Source: Lacinutrix sp. Bg11-31 (GTDB lineage Bacteria > Bacteroidota > Bacteroidia > Flavobacteriales > Flavobacteriaceae). From it: DNA of 64,000 nucleotides. This document shows positions 41,167 through 49,311 of the stretch, piece after piece. Position numbers and translations under genes: made by a program. The DNA is taken from contig NZ_CP025118.1 of the NCBI RefSeq assembly GCF_002831665.1, forward strand, positions 1,426,001 to 1,490,000. The letters are read 5' to 3'. Under the pieces are notes generated by a model. The model made no database searches. It was not told the DNA's origin and saw only the letters and a program-made list of their open reading frames with translations. How positions within the stretch are numbered: the first letter of the stretch is position 1; each line of letters begins with the position of its first letter.

Positions 41167-41721
41167 TTAATTTAATGCATTATTAGCCTCTTCTTTTAAA
41201 ACAAGCACCATCCTCTTTTTCGAAATTTTAGTTACTTTTTTAGCTTTTAGTATTTCAAAAATTGAAGATTTAGAATATTTACCTTTAAACCGTTCCTGTA
41301 ACTCCGTTATTGTATAATAATCTCCTCTATTAAATACAGAGTAAACTTCACTTTTTCCTACTGGTTTTTCAAGAAATTTATTTATCTCAGATCTTGAAAT
41401 TCTTGTAATTCTCTGACTAAAATTATGAGCCTTAATTTCTCCTCCCTTAATCAACCTGTAAATAGTCTTTGTTGAACAGCCAACTAAAATTGAAGCTTCT
41501 GAAACTTTTAAGATATCTTTATCTTGAATATCTATTTTATTAATTACTTGTTTCTCTTGTTTTACTTCAGATCTTATTATCCCTAATTTCTCTTCTCTTT
41601 TTCTAATTTTATATGCTTTACCTGCACATCTTACACTACAAAATTTAGTTTTAGTTGTTTTTGCTACAAATACAGCTTTACAATGCTGGCATATTTTTTC
41701 AACACGAATATTTGAACTCAT
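41167..41721 (-). CDS. Zinc-finger plus excisionase-like HTH protein
   Basis: The 184-aa protein starts with a treble-clef-like zinc finger (CQHCKAVF ... KFCSVRCAG, CxxC and CxxxC) and continues with a MerR/excisionase-type HTH (ILKVSEASILVGCSTKTIYRLIKGGEIKAHNF), plus a second helical region (YTITELQERFKGKYSKSSIFEILK) that may be another HTH. It is the first gene after the attachment site and directly precedes int, the usual place for a recombination directionality factor. Operator-like repeats lie upstream (41826-41866). Confidence 0.75.
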   Translation of the reverse strand: MSSNIRVEKICQHCKAVFVAKTTKTKFCSVRCAGKAYKIRKREEKLGIIRSEVKQEKQVINKIDIQDKDILKVSEASILVGCSTKTIYRLIKGGEIKAHNFSQRITRISRSEINKFLEKPVGKSEVYSVFNRGDYYTITELQERFKGKYSKSSIFEILKAKKVTKISKKRMVLVLKEEANNALN

Positions 41722-41825
41722 AATTTGTCTGATTTTTGAGTATTTAAATTAACGTAAGAGGTTTTAAGAAGTTCTAAGGGACATAATTAAACCTCAAGTT
41801 TATATTCTCCAAATATATCAAAACG

Positions 41826-41866
41826 AGGTACAAAATAGGTACAAAAAAACCATAATTTGTACCTAT
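41826..41866. promoter_or_regulatory. Arm-type/operator repeats AGGTACAAA between mnmE and the int operon
   Basis: AGGTACAAA occurs at 41826-41834 and again within ATAGGTACAAA (41835-41845), whose exact complement TTTGTACCTAT follows 10 bp later (41856-41866). Located between the core att site and the HTH/int genes, these are good candidates for integrase arm sites or the HTH protein's operator. Confidence 0.6.
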
Positions 41867-41898
41867 TATAACAAAACAACAAAAAACAACAAATAAAA

Positions 41899-41921
41899 AA
41901 ACCCTTATAAAATAAGGGTTT
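41899..41921 (-). terminator. mnmE terminator (element-borne copy)
   Basis: Perfect 10-bp arms AAACCCTTAT and ATAAGGGTTT around a 3-nt loop, with T-run on the minus strand, 31 bp after the mnmE stop. It is equivalent to 14761-14783. Confidence 0.8.
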
Positions 41922-41952
41922 AGAACGTTTTTGTTTGTTTTGATTTGTATAG

Positions 41953-41970
41953 TTATTTACCAATACAAAA
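41953..41970 (-). other. Near attachment site at the end of mnmE
   Basis: TTTTGTATTGGTAAATAA encodes the last five residues FCIGK and the stop of MnmE. It is the partner of 14817-14834 (16 of 18 identical). The two differences are synonymous, so mnmE is preserved whichever copy ends it. Confidence 0.85.
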
Positions 41971-43347
41971 ATTAGCGAAGATATTACCCAACAAATCGTC
42001 GCTTGTTATCGTCCCAGTGATCTCACCAAAATGATATAATGCTTGCCTAACATCTATGGCTAATAAATCGCCCGAAATACCAGTTTCTAAACCAGATTTT
42101 ACGCTGTTAATTTCTTGAAATGCTTTTAAAAGCGAATCGTAATGACGTGTATTGGTTACTATAGTTTCGTTATTTCTAAGTGCTCCAGTATTTACAAAGC
42201 CTATTAATTTTTCTTTAAGCTCTTCTACTCCAACACCTGTTTTTGCAGATAACAAATGAAGTTCTTCAAATTGCGATTTTAACGTACTTAGTTCCGCTTC
42301 ATTTAAAGTATCTATTTTGTTAGAGATAATTACTAATGGCTTTAATGGGAAACGGTTTTTTATCTTCTCTATTTCTACCTTTAATCGTTTACTTTCGGTT
42401 TTAAATTCTTCTGCAGAAAACAATAAAACAACCACTTGCGCTTGCTCCATTTTTTCGAAAGTTTTTTTAATCCCAATACTTTCTACAACATCTTCGGTCT
42501 CTCTAATTCCTGCAGTATCTATAAATCTAAAACCAATGCCTTCTATTACCAGCTCGTCTTCAATAGTATCTCTAGTAGTACCTGCAATGTCACTTACAAT
42601 GGCGCGTTCTTCGTTTAAAAGCGCGTTTAAAAGTGTCGATTTACCCACATTAGGCTCACCAACAATAGCCACAGGAATTCCGTTTTTAATTACGTTTCCT
42701 ACAGCAAAACTGTCTATTAAACGCTTTAAAACAAACTCTATACGTACTATTAATTCTTTAAATTGGGTTCTGTCGGCAAATTCCACATCTTCCTCGGCAA
42801 AGTCCAATTCTAGTTCTATTAATGAAGCGAAATTCATTAATTCTTCGCGTAATTTTGCGATTTCACTAGAAAAACCACCACGCATTTGCTGCATGGCTAT
42901 TTGGTGTGAAGCTTCGTTATCACTAGCAATTAAATCTGCCACAGCTTCTGCCTGACTTAAATCTAACTTGGCGTTTAAAAAGGCACGTAAGGTAAACTCA
43001 CCTGCATTTGCCATTCTACAACCGTTTCTAAGAAACAACTGAATAATTTCTTGCTGAATATATATAGAACCATGACAAGAAATTTCGACTACATTTTCTC
43101 CTGTGTAAGAGTTTGGGTTTTTAAAAACCGAAACCAAAACCTCGTCAATAGTACGTTTTCCATCCATTATATGTCCTAAATGGATAGTATGTGTTTTTTG
43201 CGTTATTAGCGATTTATTCTTTTTAACAGATTGAAAACTGTTGTCTGCAATAGTAATAGCATCTTCACCAGATAACCTTATTATTGCTACTGCTCCAGCA
43301 CCAGAGGCTGTTGCTAATGCAACTATGGTATCGTTATTATAATTCAT
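41953..43347 (-). CDS. mnmE: tRNA modification GTPase MnmE
   Basis: With MnmG, this protein makes the carboxymethylaminomethyl group at wobble uridine 34 of certain tRNAs. The 464-aa protein has the formyl-tetrahydrofolate-binding N-domain (1-120), a helical domain, and an inserted G domain with GEPNVGKST (230-238), DIAGTTRD and DTAG (277-280). It ends with the invariant CIGK, whose Cys461 is conserved. Length is normal, so insertion of the 27-kb element into its 3' end did not damage it. The upstream rhomboid gene is 4 bp away on the same strand. Confidence 0.97.
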   Translation of the reverse strand: MNYNNDTIVALATASGAGAVAIIRLSGEDAITIADNSFQSVKKNKSLITQKTHTIHLGHIMDGKRTIDEVLVSVFKNPNSYTGENVVEISCHGSIYIQQEIIQLFLRNGCRMANAGEFTLRAFLNAKLDLSQAEAVADLIASDNEASHQIAMQQMRGGFSSEIAKLREELMNFASLIELELDFAEEDVEFADRTQFKELIVRIEFVLKRLIDSFAVGNVIKNGIPVAIVGEPNVGKSTLLNALLNEERAIVSDIAGTTRDTIEDELVIEGIGFRFIDTAGIRETEDVVESIGIKKTFEKMEQAQVVVLLFSAEEFKTESKRLKVEIEKIKNRFPLKPLVIISNKIDTLNEAELSTLKSQFEELHLLSAKTGVGVEELKEKLIGFVNTGALRNNETIVTNTRHYDSLLKAFQEINSVKSGLETGISGDLLAIDVRQALYHFGEITGTITSDDLLGNIFANFCIGK

Positions 43348-43351
43348 AAGA

Positions 43352-43999
43352 CTATATTTTACCTAAACGTTTTAAAACAAATAATAACACAATTGGAATA
43401 GCCAATACTAGAATCATTGTAAAGTTTGTATTAAAAAGATATGTTGCAAATAAAAGTGTTAAAACATAACCACCAATTGCGCCTCCAAAATGCGCATCGT
43501 GACCAATATTATCTGCCTTTGCTCTCATTCCATAAATAGAATACAATAAATAACCAACACCAAAAACATAAGAAGGAATTGGAATTGGAATTAAAAAGAG
43601 ATACAAACTCATGCCTGGCTGCAACAATATCGCAGAGTAAATGATACCCATAACTGCTCCACTTGCACCAACTGCTGTGTAATGGTATTCGTTTTTATGA
43701 AAATAATAGGATAACAAATTACCAACCAATAAGCTTCCTATATAAATAATTACAAAATAGACATCTCCTAATTCTGCTATTACTACTGGAGCAAAAAAGT
43801 ATAACGAAAACATATTGAAGAATAAATGCTGCGGATTAACATGTAGAAACCCTGAAGTTATCATTCTAATTTTCCCACCTCTGCTTATAGCTCCAACACT
43901 AAACTTATATTTTTCGAAAAACTCAAAATCATTAAAACCTTTAAAAGAAGCAATTGCATTGGCTGCAATAATGATAATTGTGATAATATTTATATCCAT
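43352..43999 (-). CDS. Rhomboid family intramembrane serine protease
   Basis: The 215-aa inner-membrane protein has about six hydrophobic helices. Conserved features are HVNPQHLFFNM (His53 to Asn62), GASGAVMG with catalytic Ser113, and HDAHFGGA with His170, which completes the Ser-His dyad. The ATG at 43999 is used; a TTG two codons upstream is less likely. It is immediately upstream of mnmE and probably co-transcribed. Substrate unknown. Confidence 0.9.
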   Translation of the reverse strand: MDINIITIIIIAANAIASFKGFNDFEFFEKYKFSVGAISRGGKIRMITSGFLHVNPQHLFFNMFSLYFFAPVVIAELGDVYFVIIYIGSLLVGNLLSYYFHKNEYHYTAVGASGAVMGIIYSAILLQPGMSLYLFLIPIPIPSYVFGVGYLLYSIYGMRAKADNIGHDAHFGGAIGGYVLTLLFATYLFNTNFTMILVLAIPIVLLFVLKRLGKI

Positions 44000-44029
44000 A
44001 AACAATAAACGTATTTTTTAAATATAGCA

Positions 44030-44037
44030 TATATTTG
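44030..44037 (+). promoter_or_regulatory. -7 element TATATTTG before the acyltransferase gene
   Basis: It matches the Bacteroidota -7 consensus TAnnTTTG and lies 25 bp before the ATG at 44062. No good TTG at -33 is seen, so support is partial. Confidence 0.45.
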
Positions 44038-44061
44038 CTGCTACAAATTTAAAACTAATTC

Positions 44062-44952
44062 ATGCAATTAATAGCGTACATTTTAATTTATCCGTTTTTA
44101 TGGTTAGTATCTATCCTTCCGTTTAGGTTATTGTATGCATTTTCAGATTTTCTTTACCTTTTTATCTATCGTATTTTCGGTTATCGTAAAAAAATAGTGC
44201 AGGAGAATTTAAATCTTGTTTTTCCTGAGAAGTCTTCGGAAGACATAAATGCCATCACAAAAAAATTCTATCATCATTTATGTGATATGGTTGTTGAAGC
44301 GATAAAATCTATGTCGATTTCTGAAGCTCAAATGAAAAAACGGTATGCATTTACCAATATTGAAGTCCTTCAGAAACTAGAAAAAGAAAAACGAGACCTT
44401 ATTATTATGTGTGGTCATTATGCCAGTTGGGAATGGATTTTTATTCTTCAAACCTATGTTAGCCACAAAGGATTTGCCGTATACAAAAGACTAAACAATA
44501 AGTACTTTGATGCGTTAGTAAAACGTATTCGTGCACGTTACAACAGCCATTTAATTACGACCAAAGAAACCGTGCAAACACTAAAAGATGTAAAAGCAAG
44601 TGGCGAATTAAGTATTACTGGCTTTGTTGCAGATCAATCTCCAAAAGTAGATAAAGCACACCATTGGAATGATTTTATGGGTATTAAAGTTCCTTTTTAC
44701 ACTGGTGCCGAAATGCTAGCCAAAGACTTAGATATGGCTGTTGTGTTTTTTGATGTTAGAAAAATAAAACGTGGGTATTACGAAACGACTTTTAAAACCA
44801 TTGCAGAACACCCAAAAGAGTTTAGTAATTACGAGATTACAGACGTTTTTAAGACGTTTGTTGAAGCACAAATAAAAGAACAGCCAGAATATTACTTATG
44901 GACACACAAACGTTGGAAACATCGTGATAAAGTACCTGCCAAATTCCTTTAA
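44062..44952 (+). CDS. Lipid A biosynthesis-type lysophospholipid acyltransferase
   Basis: The 296-aa membrane-associated acyltransferase belongs to the LpxL/HtrB family, which adds a secondary acyl chain to lipid A (or an aminolipid in some Bacteroidota). It has an N-terminal membrane helix (AYILIYPFLWLVSILPF) and the catalytic HYASWE (H119-x4-E124), with FVADQSP and an Arg-rich C-terminus (WTHKRWKHRDKVP). It is divergent from the rhomboid-mnmE pair and followed by the large tandem repeat array. Confidence 0.9.
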   Translation: MQLIAYILIYPFLWLVSILPFRLLYAFSDFLYLFIYRIFGYRKKIVQENLNLVFPEKSSEDINAITKKFYHHLCDMVVEAIKSMSISEAQMKKRYAFTNIEVLQKLEKEKRDLIIMCGHYASWEWIFILQTYVSHKGFAVYKRLNNKYFDALVKRIRARYNSHLITTKETVQTLKDVKASGELSITGFVADQSPKVDKAHHWNDFMGIKVPFYTGAEMLAKDLDMAVVFFDVRKIKRGYYETTFKTIAEHPKEFSNYEITDVFKTFVEAQIKEQPEYYLWTHKRWKHRDKVPAKFL

Positions 44953-45048
44953 AAAAAGGAATCTTAAACTATAAATTACTAATTGACTTGTTTAGCACAC
45001 AAACAATGAAACATTAGTAATACAAACTAAGTTCCAATAACAAAAACA

Positions 45049-45640
45049 CAAAGAGAATCAGCTCCTTCCTTAATTCAAAGGAAGGTGGATTTCGTGTGCG
45101 AAATTCGGAAGGTTTAAAGCACAAAAGAGCATAGCGAATTTTGAATAATCCATTTTAAAAATCAACAAAAGCACAAACTAACAGGAGATTCCTGCCTTCG
45201 CAGGAATGACAAAATTAGAGATTCCTGCTTTCTCAGGAATTAATAACTAAACCACAAAGAGAATCAGCTCCTTCCTTAATTCAAAGGAAGGTGGATTTCG
45301 TGTGCGAAATTCGGAAGGTTTAAAACACAAAAGAGCATAGCGAATTTTGAATAATCCATTTTAAAAATCAACAAAAGCACAAACTAACAGGAGATTCCTG
45401 CCTTCGCAGGAATGACAAAATTAGAGATTCCTGCCTTCGCAGTAATTAAAAACTAAGCAACAAAGAGAATCAGCTCCTACCTTCATTCGAAGGAAGGTGG
45501 ATTTCGTGTGCGAAATTCGGAAGGTTTAAAGCACAAAAGAGCAAAGCGAATTTTGAATAATCCATTTTAATAATTAACAAAAGCACAAACTAACATAAGA
45601 TTCCTGCCTTCGCAGGAATGACAAAAATTAAAGATTCCTT
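45049..45640. repeat. 206-bp tandem repeat, nearly three copies
   Basis: Copies start at 45049, 45255 and 45461, exactly 206 bp apart. Each holds two internal palindromes (CTCCTTCC...GGAAGGTG and ATTTCGTGTGCGAAAT) and one or two copies of the dyad ATTCCTGCCTTCGCAGGAAT. This fills most of the 702-bp gap between the acyltransferase and aminotransferase genes; no ORF is credible. A diverged partial copy lies at 51104-51345. Confidence 0.9.
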
Positions 45641-45654
45641 TTTTTAAAGGAATT

Positions 45655-47154
45655 TTAAAGTTCAAACCAACCATCTACTCTCAATTCCTGAGTAGGCACA
45701 AAGGTTTTATGAATAAACTCATTATTAGCTTTATTATACTCGTAATCTTTAGCCCATTCTTTATGGTTCTCGGCTAAGGCAATTAAGCTTTCGCAAACGT
45801 AATCTATCTCATCGCAAGTAGTTGTTGGATGAATAGACATACGTATCCAACCTGGTTTACGCATTAAGTCTCCAAGAGTAATTTCGTTTATTAAATCGTG
45901 AGACTGCTCTTGATCTACATGTAGTAAATAGTGTCCATAAGTTCCTGCACAACTACAACCACCACGTGTTTGTATTCCGAATTTATCGTTTAATATTTTA
46001 ACGCCTAAGTTAAAGTGTAGCGCTTCAATATAAAAAGAGACAACACCTAAACGGTCTTTGTGATCTCCAGCTAAAATTTTAATATTATCTACTCCATCTA
46101 AATTAGAAAATACTTGGTGTAATAATTCATGCTCACGGTCAAGCATGTTTTTAACGCCCATTTTCTCTTTCAATTTAATTGATAAAGCTGTTTTAATCGT
46201 TTGTAAAAAACCTGGTGTACCACCATCTTCCCTATCTTCTATACTGTCTATATATTTGTGTTCTCCCCAAGGATTGGTCCAAGATACCGTACCACCACCT
46301 GGACAATCTGGAACCATATTTTTATACAGTTTTTTATTAAAAACCAAAACACCAGACGTTCCTGGTCCACCTAAAAATTTATGAGGTGAAAAGAAAATAG
46401 CATCAAGTGCTTCGTCTTCATTTTCAGGATGCATATCTATATCTACATAAGGTGCAGAACACGCAAAATCTACAAAACAAACACCACCATGTTTGTGCAT
46501 TACTTTTGCAATTTTATGATGTGGTGTTTGTATTCCTGTAACATTACTACCTGCTATAACTGAAGCAATTTTAAGTGTACAGTCTTTATATTGCTCTAAA
46601 AGTATTTCTAAGTTTTCTAAACTGAATAAACCATCGTCTCCAGCAGGAATGACTTCCACTTTCGCCATAGTTTCTAACCAAGAGGTATGGTTAGAATGGT
46701 GCTCCATATGTGTTACAAAAACAACTGGACGAATTTCGTCTGGTATTTTAGCGTATTTAGCAATATTTTCTGGTACTTTTAAACCTAAAATACGCTGAAA
46801 CTTATTGACAACACTAGTCATTCCATTTCCAGAAACAATTAAAACATCGTCTGCATTTGTATTTACATGACCTTTAATAATATTTCTTGCTTTATGATAA
46901 GCATTTGTCATTGCTGTACCTGTAACAGTAGTTTCTGTATGTGTATTCGCTACAAAAGGACCAAATTGATTCAATAATTTCTCTTCAATTGGCCTGTACA
47001 AACGTCCAGAAGCAGTCCAATCTGTATAGATTACCTTCTGTCTTCCGTAAGGTGATTCAAATTCTTGGTCTACACCAACAATATGTTTTCTAAATTGTGA
47101 AAAATACTTTTCTAATTCCGAATGTCTTGCTCTTGGTTCTTTTGTAGTAATCAT
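45655..47154 (-). CDS. PLP-dependent class V aminotransferase-fold enzyme
   Basis: The 499-aa protein shows the class V fold related to cysteine desulphurases: THMEHHSNHTSW, VDFACSAPYVDIDM and the PLP lysine Lys259 in SPHKFLGGPG. A Cys-rich loop GGCSCAGTYG lies in the C-terminal domain, but it is not the standard SufS/IscS active-site loop. The N-terminal region YTDWTASGRLYRPIEE is typical of a family widely present in Bacteroidota whose substrate I cannot name. It lies 26 bp downstream of the glmM stop on the same strand. Confidence 0.85.
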   Translation of the reverse strand: MITTKEPRARHSELEKYFSQFRKHIVGVDQEFESPYGRQKVIYTDWTASGRLYRPIEEKLLNQFGPFVANTHTETTVTGTAMTNAYHKARNIIKGHVNTNADDVLIVSGNGMTSVVNKFQRILGLKVPENIAKYAKIPDEIRPVVFVTHMEHHSNHTSWLETMAKVEVIPAGDDGLFSLENLEILLEQYKDCTLKIASVIAGSNVTGIQTPHHKIAKVMHKHGGVCFVDFACSAPYVDIDMHPENEDEALDAIFFSPHKFLGGPGTSGVLVFNKKLYKNMVPDCPGGGTVSWTNPWGEHKYIDSIEDREDGGTPGFLQTIKTALSIKLKEKMGVKNMLDREHELLHQVFSNLDGVDNIKILAGDHKDRLGVVSFYIEALHFNLGVKILNDKFGIQTRGGCSCAGTYGHYLLHVDQEQSHDLINEITLGDLMRKPGWIRMSIHPTTTCDEIDYVCESLIALAENHKEWAKDYEYNKANNEFIHKTFVPTQELRVDGWFEL

Positions 47155-47180
47155 AGCGTTTAATTTATATTACTAATGTA

Positions 47181-48569
47181 CTAAATATTAGCGATTTCCT
47201 TAATCTCTGAGATAATTTTATCTGCTAAATCATCAGCTATTTGCTGCGACTTTGCTTCAGTATATATTCTAATAATTGGTTCTGTATTACTTTTTCTTAG
47301 GTGTACCCAATTTTCAGCAAAATCAATTTTCACACCATCTACAGTGTTTATGTTTTCGTCTTTATACTTTGCTTCCATTTGTAATAAAATAGCATCAACA
47401 TCTATTTGTGGTGTTAAAGCTATTTTCTTTTTACTCATAAAGTAACTTGTATACGTCTTTTTAAGCGCGCTAACAGTTATTTTCTTTTCCGCTAAAAGCG
47501 TTAAAAATAAAGCCACACCAACTAAAGCATCTCGCCCATAATGAGACGCTGGATAAATAATACCTCCATTACCTTCACCACCAATTACAGCGTTATTTTT
47601 TTTCATTAATGTTACTACATTCACTTCTCCAACAGCACTTGCTTCGTAAGTTCCTCCATGTTTTTCGGTAACATCTCGCAACGCTCTTGTTGAGCTCATA
47701 TTACTTACTGTGTTTCCTGGGTTTCTACTTAAAACGTGATCTGCACAAGCTACTAAAGTGTATTCTTCGCCAAACATTTCACCGTTTTCGTCCATAAATG
47801 CTAACCTGTCAACATCTGGATCTACAACAATACCAAAATCTGCATGATGCTTTATTACTTCGGCAGATAAATCTGTTAAGTGTTCTTTTAATGGTTCTGG
47901 ATTATGAGGAAATTCTCCAGTTGGATCACAGTATAACTTTACAGCCTCTACTCCTAAACGCTCTAATAATAATGGAATAGCAATACCACCTGTAGAATTT
48001 ACACCATCTACAACAACTTTAAAATTTGCTTTTTCAATGGCATCTTTATCTACATATTCTAAGTCTAAAACTTCGTCGATATGAATATCTATATAAGCAT
48101 CATTTTTAGTAATTTCTCCTAAACTATCTACATCTGCAAATTGCATAGCATCACTTTCTGCAATCTCTAAAATCTTTGCGCCTTCTGCTGCATCTAAAAA
48201 CTCACCTTTAGCATTCAATAATTTTAAAGCATTCCACTGTTTTGGATTGTGACTTGCTGTTAAAATAATACCACCATCTGCATGTTCCATTGGCACTGCA
48301 ATTTCAACAGTTGGCGTTGTAGACAAATCTAAATCTATAACATCAATACCTAAACCTACTAGTGTATTCATTACTAAATTCTGAATCATTGCTCCAGAAA
48401 TTCTAGCATCTCTGCCAACCACAACTCTGTAATCTTCTTTTACACGTTGCGATTTTAACCATGTACCATAAGCCGCAGCAAATTTCACTGCATCAATTGG
48501 TGTAAGATTTTCACCAACGTTTCCGCCAATTGTTCCTCGAATTCCTGAAATAGATTTTATAAGTGTCAT
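47181..48569 (-). CDS. glmM: Phosphoglucosamine mutase-type phosphohexomutase
   Basis: It interconverts glucosamine 6-phosphate and 1-phosphate on the way to UDP-GlcNAc for peptidoglycan and LPS. The ATG at 48569 gives 462 aa; an upstream TTG extension is not credible. The phosphoserine loop is TASHNP with Ser106, the metal-binding loop is DPDVDR (250-255), and the C-terminal phosphate-binding loop is RKSNTEPIIRIY. A -7 element TATATTTG lies on the minus strand at 48602-48595. Other phosphohexomutases share these motifs, so glmM is the best but not the only reading. Confidence 0.88.
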   Translation of the reverse strand: MTLIKSISGIRGTIGGNVGENLTPIDAVKFAAAYGTWLKSQRVKEDYRVVVGRDARISGAMIQNLVMNTLVGLGIDVIDLDLSTTPTVEIAVPMEHADGGIILTASHNPKQWNALKLLNAKGEFLDAAEGAKILEIAESDAMQFADVDSLGEITKNDAYIDIHIDEVLDLEYVDKDAIEKANFKVVVDGVNSTGGIAIPLLLERLGVEAVKLYCDPTGEFPHNPEPLKEHLTDLSAEVIKHHADFGIVVDPDVDRLAFMDENGEMFGEEYTLVACADHVLSRNPGNTVSNMSSTRALRDVTEKHGGTYEASAVGEVNVVTLMKKNNAVIGGEGNGGIIYPASHYGRDALVGVALFLTLLAEKKITVSALKKTYTSYFMSKKKIALTPQIDVDAILLQMEAKYKDENINTVDGVKIDFAENWVHLRKSNTEPIIRIYTEAKSQQIADDLADKIISEIKEIANI

Positions 48570-48649
48570 TAAATTAATTTTTAAAATTGAAGTACAAATA
48601 TAGTATTTCAAAAGCAGATTTATCTATTCTGAATTCGTAAATTCGACCT

Positions 48650-49243
48650 ATGAATTTTCTCGCACACATTTATCTATCAGGAAATAACGAAGACATAACT
48701 ATTGGTAATTTTATTGCCGATGGCATTCGTGGAAAAAAATACCAGAAATACCCAAAAGACATTCAAACTGGTATTTTACTGCATCGCCAAATCGACACCT
48801 TTACAGATGCACATAAAACAGTAAGAGTAAGCACCAAAAGACTTCACGAGAATTACGGACATTATTCTGGTGTGATTGTAGATATATTATACGATCATTT
48901 TTTGGCTAAAAACTGGATGCATTATTCTGATGTGCCTTTAGCTGAATACATCGATAATTTCTACACTAGTTTACAGAATAATTTTGAAGTATTACCAGCA
49001 AGAATTCAAAAAATGATGCCTTATATGATTGCCGATAATTGGTTATTAAGCTATGCTACAATTGAAGGTATTGGCAAAGTTTTAGTTGGGATGAATAAAA
49101 GAACACAAAACCGTTCGCAAATGAATTTAGCCGTAAACGAACTACAAGAATTCTATGATGAATTTGAAGATGAATTTACTCGCTTTTTTGATGAATTGAT
49201 TAAATTTTCAGCTAAAAAACTGAAAGAAATAGAAAATAAATAA
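48650..49243 (+). CDS. Acyl carrier protein phosphodiesterase-like protein (AcpH family)
   Basis: The 197-aa protein begins MNFLAHIYLSG and contains IGNFIADGIRG and LHRQIDTFTDAH, then YDHFLAKNW, the conserved His/Asp set of the AcpH/DUF479 family in the HD-like fold. AcpH removes phosphopantetheine from holo-ACP in E. coli; the same activity here is inferred. It is divergent from glmM across an 80-bp promoter region. Confidence 0.88.
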   Translation: MNFLAHIYLSGNNEDITIGNFIADGIRGKKYQKYPKDIQTGILLHRQIDTFTDAHKTVRVSTKRLHENYGHYSGVIVDILYDHFLAKNWMHYSDVPLAEYIDNFYTSLQNNFEVLPARIQKMMPYMIADNWLLSYATIEGIGKVLVGMNKRTQNRSQMNLAVNELQEFYDEFEDEFTRFFDELIKFSAKKLKEIENK

Positions 49244-49252
49244 ACACAATCC

Positions 49253-49294
49253 TGTCATTGCGAGAAGTGACGTAGGAACGACGTGTCAATCTCA
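49253..49294. repeat. Degenerate palindromic repeat copy F
   Basis: TGTCATTGCGAGAAGTGACG...GGAACGACG...TCAATCTCAT is a diverged copy of the CATTGCGAGG family between the AcpH-like and ggt genes. It is the only copy I see to the right of mnmE. Confidence 0.6.
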
Positions 49295-49311
49295 TAAATA
49301 ACACTATTAAT

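Larger units (their letters stand above)
14817..41970. mobile_element. 27-kb integrative genomic (defence) island inserted in the 3' end of mnmE
   Basis: It is bounded by 18-bp copies of the mnmE 3' end, each followed by the same hairpin terminator. A tyrosine recombinase and an HTH gene of excisionase type lie at the mnmE end. Cargo: SF3 primase-helicase, type I restriction system 2 with an extra nuclease, RT plus methyltransferase-like pair, small nuclease, KAP NTPase, WYL operon and a LexA/DinB/DnaE module. I saw no relaxase, coupling protein or type IV secretion genes, so it is an integrative element that would need help to transfer. The dispersed repeats of the flanking chromosome are not seen inside it. 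mnmE remains intact because the element restores its end. Confidence 0.85.

Noticed and set aside
14817..41970. Classification of the island as a self-transmissible conjugative element
   Set aside because: No relaxase, coupling ATPase or Tra/VirB genes are visible; only integrase, HTH and SF3 helicase genes.
42317..42955. Open frame of 212 codons opposite mnmE
   Set aside because: Antisense to the MnmE G domain, Ser/Thr-rich translation without protein-like pattern.
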